DNA from: Paracentrotus lividus
Lineage: Eukaryota > Echinodermata > Echinoidea > Camarodonta > Echinidae
Reading direction: 5' to 3'
Length of the DNA stretch: 64,000 nt
NCBI GenBank assembly: GCA_940671915.1
Contig: CALNVZ010002974.1
Span: 16,064,661 to 16,128,660 of the forward strand
The notes beneath the pieces were generated by a model, which was not told where the DNA came from, ran no database searches, and saw nothing but the letters and a program-made list of their open reading frames with translations. Positions 13,715 to 27,247 of this stretch are shown here, piece after piece. How positions within the stretch are numbered: the first letter of the stretch is position 1; each line of letters opens with the position of its first letter. The position numbers and the translations under genes are program-made.

Positions 13715-14329
13715 TTATTGATCAAAGACATATTTCAGCAAGTTGTTTATCTTTGTGTAAATACCATCCTTGATTTTAGTGTGCCTTTTTAATTAGAATA
13801 ATGACTCTGAGCTTTAATCCTCAATAAACATGATAAAGAAATAAGTTTGCAATGCCAAGTTGTTTACTTTGACATACAACACACTGGACAAGGAAAACAG
13901 TAAATCTACCTTACAGGGTTCCCACAGAAATTTGGAAACACAATGCATGATTTTTCCATGACTTTTCCATGACCAAAGTGCTGCTTCCTTTCTGACACGT
14001 TATGATGGCATCCACCTTCCCTCACAGCCATCCAAGGGTTCCCACAGAAATTTGAAAACAGAATTGCATGGCTTTCCATGACTTTTCACAAATTTTCCAA
14101 ATTCCCTGACTTTTCCCTGACTTATTTATTATTATTGATCAAAGACATATTTCAGCAAGTTGTTTATCTTCGTGTAAATACCATCCTTGATTTTAGTGTG
14201 CCTTTTTAATTAGAATAATGACTCTGAGCTTTAATCCTCAATAAACATGATAAAGAAATAAGTTTGCAATGCCAAGTTGTTTACTTTGACATACGACACA
14301 TTGGAAACGAAAACAGTCAATCTACCTTA
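13715..14329 (+). repeat. 200-bp direct duplication flanking two hAT-like ends
   Basis: 13715-13914 and 14132-14329 are near-identical copies (for example gatcaaagacatatttcagc near both starts). Between them the motif agggttcccacagaaatttg occurs twice (13916 and 14035), each followed by ttccatgacttttc. CAGGGTTCCCACAGAA is like the end of some hAT elements. Confidence 0.7.
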
Positions 14330-14689
14330 GATGTGGACATGTTATAATGGCCCAAGGAGCATAACATCGACGGGGTGAAAAAAATCTGAAAAATCTCAAA
14401 ATGTCAGGAGAGCATCAAAACATGGCAGCCAATGCACTATAACCTATAAGATTGTCTTTCTTTGACATGGCATTGGTCTCCATTTTTGGGGTAAGAGAGC
14501 TAGGGTTTGGACAGGACATTACTTGACTGATAACCTGGAAATTAACCAAAATAGTGACTCTTTTAAACCAAAATTTGAGATACAAGGTCTTGTCAGCTCA
14601 TCAACGACAAGCTAAATCACATGCCTACACTTTTATCATCAAATATAATTATCACCTTTGTAAGAAGGTTCATCTTCCTAATCAATCCT

Positions 14690-14915
14690 ACAATCATCAT
14701 TCTCCTCGCAATCATCTTCATTATTATCTTCATCATCACCAACACCATGTGCGTCATCATTATCTTTATCACCATCACTATCAAAAGCATCGGCATCAAT
14801 ATCATCTTCATCATAATTATTCTCATAATACTTATCATCCTCCTCCAACATCAACACCACTATAGACATCATCACAATCTTCATCTTTATTCTCACTATC
14901 ATGATCATCATCATT
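14690..14915 (+). repeat. Imperfect ATC/CAT trinucleotide repeat
   Basis: Long run of atcatc/tcatta/caccat units. It generates His-rich, Ile-rich and Asp/Glu-rich open frames on both strands, which are not supported as genes. Confidence 0.85.
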
Positions 14916-17727
14916 TCAAACTCGTCCTTCACTTCACCCCCCTCCTCCTCATATTCCACGTCCGAGCATCTCATAATTCCATCCAATCTGCATCCAAAAC
15001 AGAATCCCCTCTCCATGTCATGCCACATGGAACATACCATTTCTTTCATCATACATTCCATCTCAAAACAAAGAAAAAAGACGACGATGACTTACAGATC
15101 GAAGACACATCCTCACAACATTGCATCCTCCTTGGACGCCAGGCCAACCTCAAAAATGGCCGTCCCGCTCATCTTCAATCTCTAAAAAAAGTCTTTCCCT
15201 CTCTAGTTCTTTACTCCGTCATCCCGAGTTGGGCAAATGATACAAGCCTGTACGTACATACCCACACTAGCATATTCCAAGTGCGCTCGACCGACAGGGA
15301 CGGTTTCCTACTATCCTCCGCTCTCTCTCTCCCTCTCTCTTCATCTTCATCTCTCCTGCTGCTTTCTGTAGCACACATCCAATTCTCGCTTCACACCTGC
15401 CATGTAAGGAGCCCTTCCATACGTAAAGGGTCGCAAGACGACTGCAATATACATGTAGCCATGCACTCAATCTGTCCACATGCATGGTCATGAAATATTA
15501 ATGACTGACAAAGAGAATTGCTTGCCGGTTAGCCATAGTATTGCACATGTGCGACACACATTCAGAGGCTGGAAACATCCCAAATGAATAATTGATCATT
15601 ATGCTCAACCTATGGGTCACAATGTATGATCGCATTATTATTCCCATGTCTACATGTAAAGGGCTGCATATGTATCTGTTTAGAGACACAAAGGCACTAT
15701 AACTTAAAGGAAATTACACAGCTATGGTCATGGTCATAGATATGGTGGAAATTTGTTTCCCTTGGTGATTCTAAGTGATCTGAGGCCAAAGTGTGATTAA
15801 CTTTCCTCAAACATACCAGGAACCTTTTTTAAAAAAATACAGTCATCGATATCAGCCTGGCCAGGAAAAAATTCCCTTGTCATATAAATGGCTTTTTCTC
15901 GCCTGTAACATAAATTCTTATTACAATGTTTATATCTTGGACTCAAACACTAGTACATTTCTTCTAAGAAAATGATAGGCCAAATTCCAAGTGTCCTACA
16001 TGTAGTGTGTGTGAAAGCCAAAATGAAAGAAAAAGCCAAATTATACAGTCTGTGTCAAAAAACATGGTACAGTCGGGGAAAAAATAAATTAGGCATGAAA
16101 TCTTTTCAAAGGTTATGTATATATGGAATCAGATTAAAGCCAATATATTTTTCTTGCTGATACAATTTATTTCAAATAATTTGCATAATTTGTAGAACAA
16201 AAGTTATGCTAACTTTTGTGTGAAGACAAGAGATTTAACTCTGCACAAATCTATTGTTCTTTTAGGTCAATGTCGGCGGCTTATGTTCGAAACCTACACA
16301 AAGGCATGGCAAGGCGAGTGCAAAATGGATTTTTAATTATTGCAGAAAACTAATCATATCTCAAGATCTACTGCACCAAATGAGATGAAAAAAATTGCAG
16401 AACAAAGCTCATTTTCCCTGCTTTATGAAAATACTAAGCATCATAAAGTGGTTACTAATCTTCATACATTAAAAAAATGTTTTCCAACTGCACCATTTTA
16501 TTTGACACAGACTGTATATACCATTCATGTACTGTAGACTTCCAAAAGATAATGCCCAGTTTCTATATAAGATTGAAAATACATGTACCACCTTCTTATT
16601 TAAAACTAATCATACGATATAATACTTTGAAGGCAAATGAAAAACACAAAATTCTTCAGACCTCGTGTAAATATACATTCTAGGAAATCAAACAATTTCT
16701 GAAGTGGGGATCAGCCATTTCCAAGTTATGTGGGCGAGATATGAACTAAAAGTACATGTATATTGGACACAAGTACTATTCTACATGTACAAAGGCAAAT
16801 AGTAAATGCATGCCGATTGCCAAATCAAACAATCAATGGATTCTATAAATGGGCATTACATTACTGCTTGCACAACACTTCCATTTTGTCTGGAAATTTT
16901 TTTTTTAAATGAGTAAAAAGATATACACATGTATTTACATACCATTACATTACATGTAGTAAATTTCTAATTAATTTCAATTGTGCTTCCCATGCACAAA
17001 TAAATTTTAAGTTAACTAGAATCATAAATACTCAGGATAGTATTGAAGTGTGTATGATTATCATTTTTATATATGGGCATCTACAAATGTATGTAGTTAG
17101 TGCTATAATTTATTTTCTATTTTTTTGTAATATGAAATTGGTGTCATAGCATACATGTAGCAAGTTTTATAAAAGACCCCATGTATAAATGTTTAATAAC
17201 TTTACTCCTTAAAGAAACAGGAACACTAATAATCTTTACATATAAATTACACACGAATAACTAAACATAATTTGGAAATTAGAGAAGAACCTTACCTTTT
17301 GATTGAAATGATAGTAGACGCCAGACCTGCATGTATCATGAATATTCCTCTGCTATACGACTATCACTCGTGATGAAAGCACTCCTACTAATATGATCAA
17401 TACTTCAGACCAGCTGACAGCGCCACACACATACATACACACTCACTTTTTGGACGTCCCTGTCTTTCTTCTATTAGATGAATGACGAATGGGGACATTC
17501 CTGGGGCATTTATCATCTCTCCCCATTTTTTGTATTGTAAGGAGAAGGGGAAAAACATCAGTAGGGGCCCGCCCGAACAGAGAGAATTAGCTGGGAAAGA
17601 TCTCATGCGCATAATGAGAGAAGAATATTGATTATTTTATTGGTTTGTCCTCTCTGTCTTTGTCTTTCTCTCTCCAAATCCTTGCTATACCCCAATCTAA
17701 TTCTCTCTCTTTCTCTCTCTCTATTAT
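14916..17727. other. Non-coding stretch
   Basis: 14,900-15,490 is slightly more GC-rich and holds a minus-strand ATG in a fair context near 15172, followed by a donor-like site at about 15091, but the frame meets a stop before the donor. 17,297-17,350 has a minus-strand donor (AAAAG|GTAAGG) after a short open frame. Neither is firm enough for an exon call. Confidence 0.35.
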
Positions 17728-18756
17728 GCTTTTCAGACTGCAGTTAAAATCCTTAACCCAGGAAATAGGTAGGGCTAAGGGGGGCCTTAGTACCACCTAT
17801 TCCTGGGGTTAAGCTTAGCACGCTTCGTTTCAGACTGCGTTTTACCAAAGTAGGCTAGCAACGGTAAATAGTACGGTACTATCTGGCCCTGCTAAAAAGC
17901 AGGGTTAGCCGGGTAATTGCGGAGTTAGCCGGGCAATTGCGGTGCTAAGAGTTGCAGTCTGAACCAAACGTGCTAAGGAAACGGGGCTAAGCATTAGCCA
18001 ATCAATGAAAATGTGGTCATGATATATGCATAATTATTCGTAAACTTGAAACATAAGGAAAAAGAGAAACATATGATAACATAAGGAAAAGAGAAAAACA
18101 ATATGAATAACATTAGGAAAAAAGAAAAACAATGAATTACAAAAGGAAAAAGAGAAAAACAAGAATAACAAAGAAAAGAGAAAAACAATGAATAACATGA
18201 GGAAAAAGAGAAAACAATGAATAACATAATAAAAGAGAGATAAAACAATGAATAACATTAGGAAAGAGAGATAAAATAATGAATAAGATAAGGAATAGAA
18301 AAAAACAATGAATAACATAAGGAAAAGAGATAAAATATGAATAACATAAGGAAAGATAGAAAAACAATGAATAACATAATGAAAATAGAAAACAAGGAAT
18401 AACAAAGGAAAAAGGAAAAAAAAACAAGGAATAACATAAGGAAAAAAAACAGGAAAACTAACACAACAAAGAAAAAACAAATGAATAACAAAAGGAAAGA
18501 TGAAAAAATAGAATAACATGAGAGAGAGAGAAAAACATGAAGAACATAAAAGAAGAGAATGAAATCATAATATTCATGATCAGCAAATAGTCTGGGTTAA
18601 GGAATACCCAGTGTGAAAAGCATTGAATTCTTAACCCCGGCTAAGCAAATAGTATGGGTTAAGAAACACAGTCTGAAAGCAAAAAAAATAGTACGGGTTC
18701 AGGATAGTATGGGGTTAAGGATAGTACGGGGTTAAGAAATAGCAGTCTGAAAAGGG
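17728..18756. mobile_element. Composite inverted-repeat element with minisatellite core
   Basis: The ends are inverted CTTTTCAGACTGC. Subterminal regions are packed with variants of GGGTTAAG, AGTACGGT and CAGTCTGAA in both orientations, including an extra internal CAGTCTGAA at about 17960. The centre (18034-18560) is a tandem array of a roughly 27-bp unit with core aacaatgaataacataagga. No clear target duplication was found and there is no transposase. The outer repeat TTCAGACTG also resembles the end of the piggyBac-like element at 50933-51716. Confidence 0.6.
18034..18560 (+). repeat. A-rich minisatellite, unit about 25-30 bp
   Basis: About 18 degenerate copies of a purine-rich unit (core aacaatgaataacataagga). 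The phenylalanine-rich open frames on the opposite strand follow from this composition and are not genes. Confidence 0.9.
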
Positions 18757-18989
18757 ATCTTCCATCGTTCTCCACTGAATATCACTCCATCTCCTCTTCC
18801 CTCCGTCTCTGGTTGTTCGCACCTGATCTATCTCTCCTCCTCTATCTATTTATCTTACTACACCCACCACCCCTTCTCTCTCTCTTCCTATTTTGATCTG
18901 GTTCGTTTTTCTGTTATCTATTTGTTCATCCTGTCCTGATAATTTCAGAAATCACCTGCAATTTGTCTCACCCGTACTCCGATGTTTCC

Positions 18990-19310
18990 TCCTCTTCTCC
19001 CCCTCACCAGCCCACTCACCATCACCTTTATCCATGACCCAATTCGCAATAAACAAAATAAGAGGGCTACTTGTACATCCTATATTCTTTCTTTCTTCCC
19101 CCCCCCCTCAACAGCCCACTCCACAACCTTTATCCACAACCTTATCCATGACCCATTTCACACTGAAAAAACAAGCATTCCTTTTACTACCATATATCCC
19201 CCCCTTCTTTCTTCCCCCCCCACCACAATCCCTCCGCCCTCACCAGCCTATCACTCAACACCACCCTATATCCATGACCCAATTCACATTGAAAAAATAA
19301 GAGCAATGGA
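18990..19310 (+). repeat. Three-copy tandem repeat, unit about 105-130 bp
   Basis: Blocks like accagcccact ... tttatccatgacccaattc followed by an A-rich segment recur near 19005, 19107 and 19239, separated by C/T-rich spacers. Pro/Ser-rich open frames here are repeat artefacts. Confidence 0.65.
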
Positions 19311-19965
19311 GGTTTGTATAAATGCATTACCTCATCAGAAAGCATATAAAAGTGTTGATAATTATAAACGTACATGTGGTTACAGCTTTCTCCCTTATTC
19401 CAAATAAAAAAATAACTTGAATAATGTGACTAGAAATTCATTTTTTTCTGTAAAAAAAATATCTCATGGATCTGGGGTTTTTTTTCTTTTCTTTTTGTTA
19501 TTTTTTTTTTATAAAGAAATCATAGGCTTCAAGTACTATGAAGCCATTTCAAGATGATGGAGATGATGCTGTTAATGATGATTATCAACTCTATCTTAAT
19601 AATAAAATCCTTCTTTTCTTTTGAAGTGAGAAGTGGGTCTATAGTCTCTTTCTGACCATGAACTTCAGTCAACAACTGTGCGCCTTCCATATTGATTACC
19701 ACATTCTAATCTTCAAATCAATATGGCTTTCCCAAACAATATGGGCAATGTTAATCAATATTTTAGATTAAAAATAAGATATCCTTTCTTAAGACATGGT
19801 TTACCTAAAGTAATCTATTTCCTCTGAACATTTAAATTGGTTTTTAACAATTGATGCCTCCTCTTATGTTCTTGAATAAACAACAAAGGTATAGTCCATT
19901 CTTATCTCATTTTCCTAGGAAAATGTCTGCTTTATCATATAAATAGTGTACAATCTATCGCGCAA

Positions 19966-20100
19966 TATACTGGATTATATTAGTAAGACAAATACTAAAT
20001 TATCCCGAGAGGAGATTTGTTTCTCCGAGGCCGCAGGCCGAGGTGAAATAGGTCTGCACAAGGGATAATTTAGTATTTGGAGTTCATATAGTCCAGTAAT
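19966..20100. repeat. Long stem-loop, MITE-like
   Basis: Arms of about 40 bp (atactaaattatccc on the left, gggataatttagtat on the right, with tactggattatat and atatagtccagta outside) surround a loop containing ccgaggccgcaggccgagg, itself partly inverted. Confidence 0.5.
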
Positions 20101-22100
20101 GTTGCAAGATGGAGCGTTCACTATTTATTATAGTAAATAGACACTGAGATCTTTTGACTGAACCTAATCTGGTTTTATCTTTGCCAAAATTTTGGTGCTA
20201 ATTAAGCTTTTATGACGTAGATTGTTGCTCTGCGTATCTATTTATATAAGCTGTTGTGCGCACCATTTTACTGTTATTACGCGCTTTCAATGAGGCAAAC
20301 GCACCTGGCAAAGGATCGTATCGATACACTCCCCATTCATTCAACACAGGCTTTCCCGTCCAAAAAACGAAAGTTATATTGTACATAGCACAATATAACA
20401 AATTGAAGGTAGGTCACATGGTACTGATCGATCCAATCACAACGCATATTTTTCTATCACTATTTACTATAAAGATGTATGTGTGGTCTTGCAAAGCCTG
20501 TACTACATGACTGAAAATGTACTGTACATGTAATGTTTTGTGTCATTATAAAGGAGCTAAATATAGTTTGAAAAGTATTGTCTGCTCAAGGTGAGAAGGA
20601 CATTAAATGGTAGATACATTCGCTGTTATTTCCGCGCAATTAATTTTTCGTGCTGAGCAGCCTCAAAACATATCAGTGGGTTCTTCATGCTGCATGTACA
20701 GTCTAAGCACGCAATGGAACCAATTCAAAACATGCCTAAGAAAGCATGAATCTCATATATTTGCATGTTTTTAAATTTGTGCCTGCCGATCTCTGCGCCA
20801 AATCTACAAAATTAATGTACCATGGATATTTTTATGAGAACACAGAATAAAAATTCTATTGGCTCTTAAAAAATATAGGAAAAGCATATGATTTACATAG
20901 AGAGTATGCAGTCTGGATCATCCTACATGTACATGTATGAGTGTGCATTGAATACTGGCGAGTCTGTCTCCCATATCATTGATTAGCACGATACGTTGAT
21001 GATTAGATGATGATGTTTACACAGGGCTTCTCATAACAAAATTAGATGCAAGGGAAATATATAGGTCATATTGATCACCATTGTGAGATATATAAGCCAT
21101 GGACTGTAGGATGGGCCATTAATTTTCTAGTCTAAATGTATTGAACAATCCTTCCTTTTGGGAAAAACAAACAGCAAAAAAGAGCTCACATTATAATTCA
21201 ACATCACAGCCTTGAATTTTTTTTTTAATAATAATAATCCTTCTTCATAGTTAATAATCAATGATTCATTCTATTGCCATTATGTGTTGTTTTTCTTTAA
21301 ACTTTATCATTTTATATTCTTATTTTAAAAGATCTCTCTGTCAAAAATCCCCCACCATTTTTATTTTCTCCTTCAATCTATCTTCATCTCTTCATCCCTA
21401 TTTTTATCTCTTCTCACCTCAAGAATGTTTACTGTAGCCACTTCAACTTGTCTAATAAAAATGAACAGTTACCGCCGCCATATCTTCCAACTCCCAAGAC
21501 ACTATCCAACGAGAGGATAAGGACGCAATATTTACCGGCTCAGATGCACAAACAACCTTCCAATAAACATCATAAAAATAGACATCTCCAAGAGCCCTGA
21601 TATTTGGAACACCCCTCATATCGCACCGCCATTCCGTAAGATTGCACTTTAGGCGCCATCGCATTGGCCCAAAGATCTAGAAGTTAAACATTGTGATCAT
21701 TTTTTTGTGTGACCCAAAAAATAAGCCTGGCCCCGCCCCCCCCCAAAAAAAAAAAAAAATCCTGCAAATCCTGCCATTATAACTAGAGATTTATCTTAAT
21801 ACACAGATCTCCAACAATCTACATGTACATAAAAACCGATGATTATAAAATCAATTAACGTCATCAAACATGCATAGTACATAAATACTTTTATTGGTGC
21901 TGAAATCATCATACAGAGCAGTTTCCTACAAGTGGGAACACACCAAAAAAAAAAAAACTTCAGGAAGTAAAGCAACACATCTAAAAATCTTCAAACTTCA
22001 AAGTCTACTTCTAGCCATCTCTCCAGAGCATCAAAGGTTAATGGCCAAGATGTTTACATGGCCATGTGTTTTTAGTTGGGCCCCTAAAAAGGTGGAGTTG

Positions 22101-22900
22101 TGACATCTGCTCCTCAAATATGATTTTATTTATTGATTTACTTAAAAACTATAAAAGCTATATAGCTGAATTTGGTCTTAAATCAAAGCTCTCATGTAGG
22201 GCAACAAAATACATGTTTTAAAAAATGTTAAAATTTCATCATTGTCTGTTAATTAACAGTTAATTAACGAGAGTCAGTGGTGGAGGAGGAGTCGGCGCAG
22301 GAGGAGTCGGCGCAGCAAAGTTGGCAAATGTGCTGTAATGAGTTAAATCAAGTGCACAGAAGGATATCTTATGATTGAAATTCATATACCCTGCTGAATT
22401 AATCAATGTAGCTTGATTTTGATAGTTTATATGTTAGTTGAGGAATTTTAATTACATTAATTACAGTAATTGGTCATGCTCTTTGAGTTCAGCAGGCCTG
22501 CAAAAAGTTGTAATTTTGACATCTGCTCCTCAAATTGATGTTGTTCAGACAAAACTCAATGCATAGATACAGGTAAATGTATAAAGCTGATTTTGGACTT
22601 ACATTATGTAAATCAAAGCTATCATGTAGGGCAAAAAAATTCATGCATTCAATTATGTTAAAGATATTTATGTTCTCTTCATTGAATGTTAACTAACAAA
22701 GATCAGGGGTGGAGGAGGAGTTGGCGCAGAGAATTTAGCTCATGTGGTGCATGAGTTAAATCAAGTTCATAGACGGGTACATATATATTCAATTGAAATG
22801 CTTACAACCTGGTGAAATACTTAATTTAGCTTGTTTATGATCCATAATTTAAGTAATTATAACAGATTAAGTGTTGTACACTGTAGTACATTGTGACTGT
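22101..22900 (+). repeat. Two-copy diverged tandem repeat, period about 417 bp
   Basis: gacatctgctcctcaaat at 22102 and 22518, tcatgtagggcaa, ggtggaggaggagt and gagttaaatcaagt all recur in order at the same spacing. The copies have diverged by substitutions and small gaps. Confidence 0.75.
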
Positions 22901-25790
22901 ATGAATGGCAATTTCTGTACAGCTAAAGGGCTCTTATGCGACATTATGGTTAATATTTACCAAGACAAAGGGACTTTCACATGTCAGTACTACTTTGCTA
23001 CTTCTACATGTATCTGCCTTAGCAACTTATATAGGATCCTTCATCACATGTCTAGTATATTAAACAGTGTGTTACAATACTTAGAACGCAGCAACAAGGT
23101 AAATTTTCTTTAAAAATTTAAATTTTCGAAGTCATCTTTCAAGCCTGGAGCAAAATGCGGTAAACTCTCCCAGGGTACAGGAAGTTATACATGTTTGGAA
23201 AGCTCTAAAAGTGATGAGTTCAAATCTGTAAAAAAAAATGTTGTAGGGTAAGCAGTATTTTTTTTGCAATTTTTTTCCAAAGTCATAGTTTTTCATGAAT
23301 TTTTCACTTTTTAAGATTCATAACCTTTGAAGGGCGCCACCTATGTTAATTTTAAGCACATTTCTGAACTCCTCAGACATTCAGCTTCCAGAAAATGTAT
23401 ACTTTTGTAGGGTTAATATAAATTTTGAAAAAGTTACAACCACTTTCATGGAACTGCGCACGATAAGTACAAATTTTGAGTGTGTCACACAACACGGGCC
23501 CAACTTAAAACGCATGGCCACATACATTTTCTTGTCCTGTACATGTATCACTTTTTATTTACATTGTCTTTCATCTTGATATGAAAAATGTCACCCGACA
23601 TGTGTCAAACTTCCACATTTGAGATTTCAATCTGAATTTAAAATCTCTACAGCTTTACATTCTGGGAGGAGAGATGCACTATCCATAGCTACATGTACAC
23701 CTTAAAAATATATATTGTTTTAAAGATATTAGTAATATGACAAAAATTTCAAAATTTCAAAGCTATACATGTACTGTAGGAAAACAGTTTAGACTTTTAC
23801 TCGTTTTGAATTGAATTAGGTGTTGAAGATGAAATCTCTGTGTTTTTTTTTTTAATAAACCTTAATACAGGATACAGTCCATGCTTAGTTATAAAAAACC
23901 AACTGGAATTAATGACATTGCTGATTAAACAATTATGAGAACTAGTACACTTTGCTATAGAAATAAAAATGATTTTGAAAGTAATAGGTTTGAAACAAGA
24001 CAAGGTTTGAAAGGTGACAGTTTGCTAAATATTTAGAGAGTCAGAAATACATGTAGTGAATGCACTTCTTGTTCATGTGGTTTAAACAAATTTGAAGTAT
24101 TATTTTTATAAGCATGGCATTCACTAACTTTAAAGTCTCACAAATAGTTGAACAGACCAGGCATGATGTACATGTAAGCCCCTAATTGGTAATTTTCTAT
24201 CCCATCACCCTTTTACATGGATGCATTGCCATGATCAACAAACAGACTGAATTTCTTTACCCTGTATTGGGGGAAAATCCCCTTAGACTTGCATTACCAT
24301 CTCAGGTAATTGAAGATCAGAAGTTATGACGTCATCAGGCCTCTCGTCAACATGACATACAGACAGATAGAGAGAAAATTGGGCATTGAAGAGCAATTCA
24401 TTAAAATATTTGGGCTATAATTTACCCTTTGAACAGAACTTTGTCAGAAATTATTTATATTAAACCAGGTGTATAGTTTTGGTAACAAAAAAGGAATTGG
24501 CACAAAACCGATCAAATGTAGTTACTTGTTGTCCTCATTGCACTAAAAGATATGTGTGAGAGGTCTTGTGACATTCCTTTCATTATTTCTGATGAATATC
24601 ATTGAAAATGTTTGAATGAAGTGTAATTTAACTGCCGTCTAGACCTCTGCTGAGAGGTTCGCACGCCGGAGGTTACGGCGTGAATTAATGCGAACGATCT
24701 GTGTGTATCACCCACACAAGAGAATCCCCATTGGTTTTCCACATGAGCGTTAACATGAGTCGGGTCCCCGTCTTATCTTTTTTATACTTCCTTATGAAAT
24801 AAAGACACTAAAGCAATATTTCAAGTACTATAATTTGCTTTATTATTGTTATTGGAGTCAATCTTTCATAATTTATCTAAATGTGAATCCAAATTAATTT
24901 TCTTTCTCCCGAAACTATACACCAGCTTTAAGAGTTTGTTTCATTGCTCCATGGGTATAAAACACATCATTCACATGTCTGGTTTTGTTTCAGGGAGAGA
25001 AAAGAAATGTCTTCTGTTCAAGCACATATATCAGCACTTAAAATCTTGGAATGGAAACCACAGCATTGAATTGTGATCAAAAGAAAAGGGGAAAAAAAAA
25101 GAAATTCTGATATATGCAGCAAGATAAAATGTTAAAAGTGTGTCGCCATCTACTGAAGATGACAATCATAGCAGAAATACTGTCTTCGTCAAAATGCTTG
25201 AATTATAGCTTTATTATTATTTGTCTTAGAATGTACTCCCCCCCCCCCCCATTGCTGTGTTTATACACAATGTATATTGCATAACAAACTTTCCAGTTCA
25301 GTATCTATGAAGCATTTCTATGAATTATGTTCAATTCACATAACAGCAGTTTGAACACTAAGAGAATACTAAAAAAAAAAAGCTAATAGTCTGAGACTAA
25401 ATATCCATCACATTTGTGTAAAAACAGTATTTGGAGGACATACATGGACATCCATGATGAGCCAAAATCAAAATATGCACATCTAAAAATGCATTCACTA
25501 TCTTTCCTGTCACCAAAGTTTATTTTAGCTTTTCTCTTAAAGCTTTTTAATGTAGATGTTCAGCCAAAGGTAAACAAATCAGCATCCAGGTATGACAGTT
25601 GTCTTGTGTTTATATTTAGTCTCAGTCTGTATAATCAGAAGAAATATAAACAATTGCAGGTATTGACGTACATCTTAACATACATGTTCAAGATCTACTA
25701 ATCTTCATTGCTTTTTTTCTGTCATAAAAAAATATATATCAGTATTTTATTTTGTCTGTGTGTCACTTCCTTTCTCTGAATCTCCACTTA

Positions 25791-25795
25791 TTCTC

Positions 25796-25840
<45 letters not shown>
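25791..25840 (+). repeat. (CT)n microsatellite
   Basis: CT dinucleotides with two interruptions. Confidence 0.85.
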
Positions 25841-26096
25841 GGGCCTCTCAAACAAACCTTGAAAAGTTAAATGCAAACATGTAAAAGTAGAGGATGGTTG
25901 TGATGAATTGTCTGTCTTACCTCAGGTGAATGTTGATGACAGATCTGACTCTCTTCCTATTTTACCCCGTATTCTTTCTTTATATATCTTTCTCCCCCTA
26001 GCCTATATTTTCATATCTTTCTCTCCTCCCACCCCTTATTCATGCAAATAGGTATGCCATGTAAAGCAGAGGATTTGATTGATGAATGTTTCTTAC

Positions 26097-26225
26097 CTCG
26101 AGTGAACGTTGATGAAAGCTGAGGTGATGACGGCCGGGCCGTCTGAATGTTAGGTGGTAAGGTGTTCGTCTGCCCTCCAGAGGCAAGATTCTCTGCACTG
26201 CGGCTCAGCCGACGGGCAGGTACAT
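26097..26225 (-). CDS. Internal exon of an unrecognised minus-strand gene (Ser/Arg-rich, disordered)
   Basis: Read on the minus strand, a good pyrimidine-rich acceptor (tttgtttttatccag) precedes a 129-bp exon that ends at a consensus donor (CGAG|GTAAG). Only one of the three frames is open; it starts with two bases of a split codon and ends with one (phase 1 to phase 1), so the exon length is a multiple of three. The 42 full codons include VPARRLSRSAENLASGG and PSSPQLSSTFTR. The composition (Ser, Arg, Pro, Thr, Gln) suggests a disordered linker, and RRLSRS resembles a basophilic kinase or 14-3-3 site. The segment is far richer in CpG and GC than its surroundings, which favours real coding sequence. 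I do not recognise the protein. A fragment of the donor region is duplicated about 175 bp away (25915-25960) without an acceptor. Confidence 0.55.
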
Positions 26226-27247
26226 CTGGATAAAAACAAAGGAGATCACACTTTCTTAAAAAATGGTAGGGATAGTTTCGAATATCACAACACTACATGT
26301 TCTTTAACGTTATTACATTCTTCAAAAGGTACATTAAGAAATTCAGAATTAACCTGTTTCCTATCATTTTCATTTTTGGACATATGACCTCTATTCATTT
26401 TTTAACCAATGAACCTTTAGACAAACAAACAATGGCAATAACAAACCGTACATGTATTTCAATTTTAGTCCAAAGAAACTTATTCCATTTTGCAAAATAC
26501 CATAAAGTTGCATTGACAATTCTGACAAAAGAAATTCATTTCATTTTTGGACAAACAAATATTTGCGTGTTTGTTCGGACAAACAAGCCTTTGGAACAAT
26601 GAACCCTCTTTTATTTTCTGACAAACGAAAGTTCAAACAAAAAATTGAAACCACAATTACACATAAATAACACTGCCTTTAAATCCATAATGTTAATAAA
26701 GATGAAGAGAGAAATTTCCTAGTCCTAAAGGCTGTTTTACTGAGTAAATACAATTATTGTAAAATATACTCTTTTCTAATCGAATCAGACTTCTGCACTT
26801 CTCACTATAATCAGAATTTATTCTTTTAAATGTCAAAATACAATATCTGATAATAAGAATTGACATGCATTACATTTTCAGATGAACAAAACATGTTATA
26901 AGCAAATAAATTATGACAACAGCTTTCATCAGGAGAGGGATAAGTAGAGTTCTCAACTTTGGCAAATAATTTTCAGCAATCAACAAAAAAATATACATTA
27001 AAAGTAACAAACATTTACATGGAGGATTAGGAAAGATTGTAAGCAGAATACGTGAGCTTGTAGGATAGGTATTACTGGTACTCATCCAGCACAAGCAAAT
27101 ACAGTTTTGCTGCAACATTACAAAGCAGAACAAATCTACACAACTAGTTTAAATGTAATTGGACTACACAATTAATAAACTGAACAACCACAGAAAATGG
27201 TTAAACTGTAGCTTCAAGACATTATTTTCAAAAACAGATACAGACTA

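Noticed and set aside
14554-15493. Long overlapping open frames, up to 290 codons, on both strands
   Set aside because: They run through the ATC/CAT microsatellite and are His-, Ile- or Asp-rich repeats of it. No splice sites or conserved motifs support a gene.
17297-17350. Minus-strand donor with a short open frame (ending ASTIISIKR) as a possible exon
   Set aside because: No clear acceptor, and its exit phase does not fit the neighbouring candidates.
17994-18519. Phe-rich open frames of up to 161 codons on the minus strand, resembling a membrane protein
   Set aside because: They are translations of the A-rich minisatellite read backwards; three frames are all open and repetitive.
26140-26210. 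tRNA-like string (taaggtgttcgtctgc ... ccagaggca) suggesting a tRNA or SINE on the plus strand
   Set aside because: No B box or cloverleaf follows, and the segment is better explained as the minus-strand exon 26097-26225.
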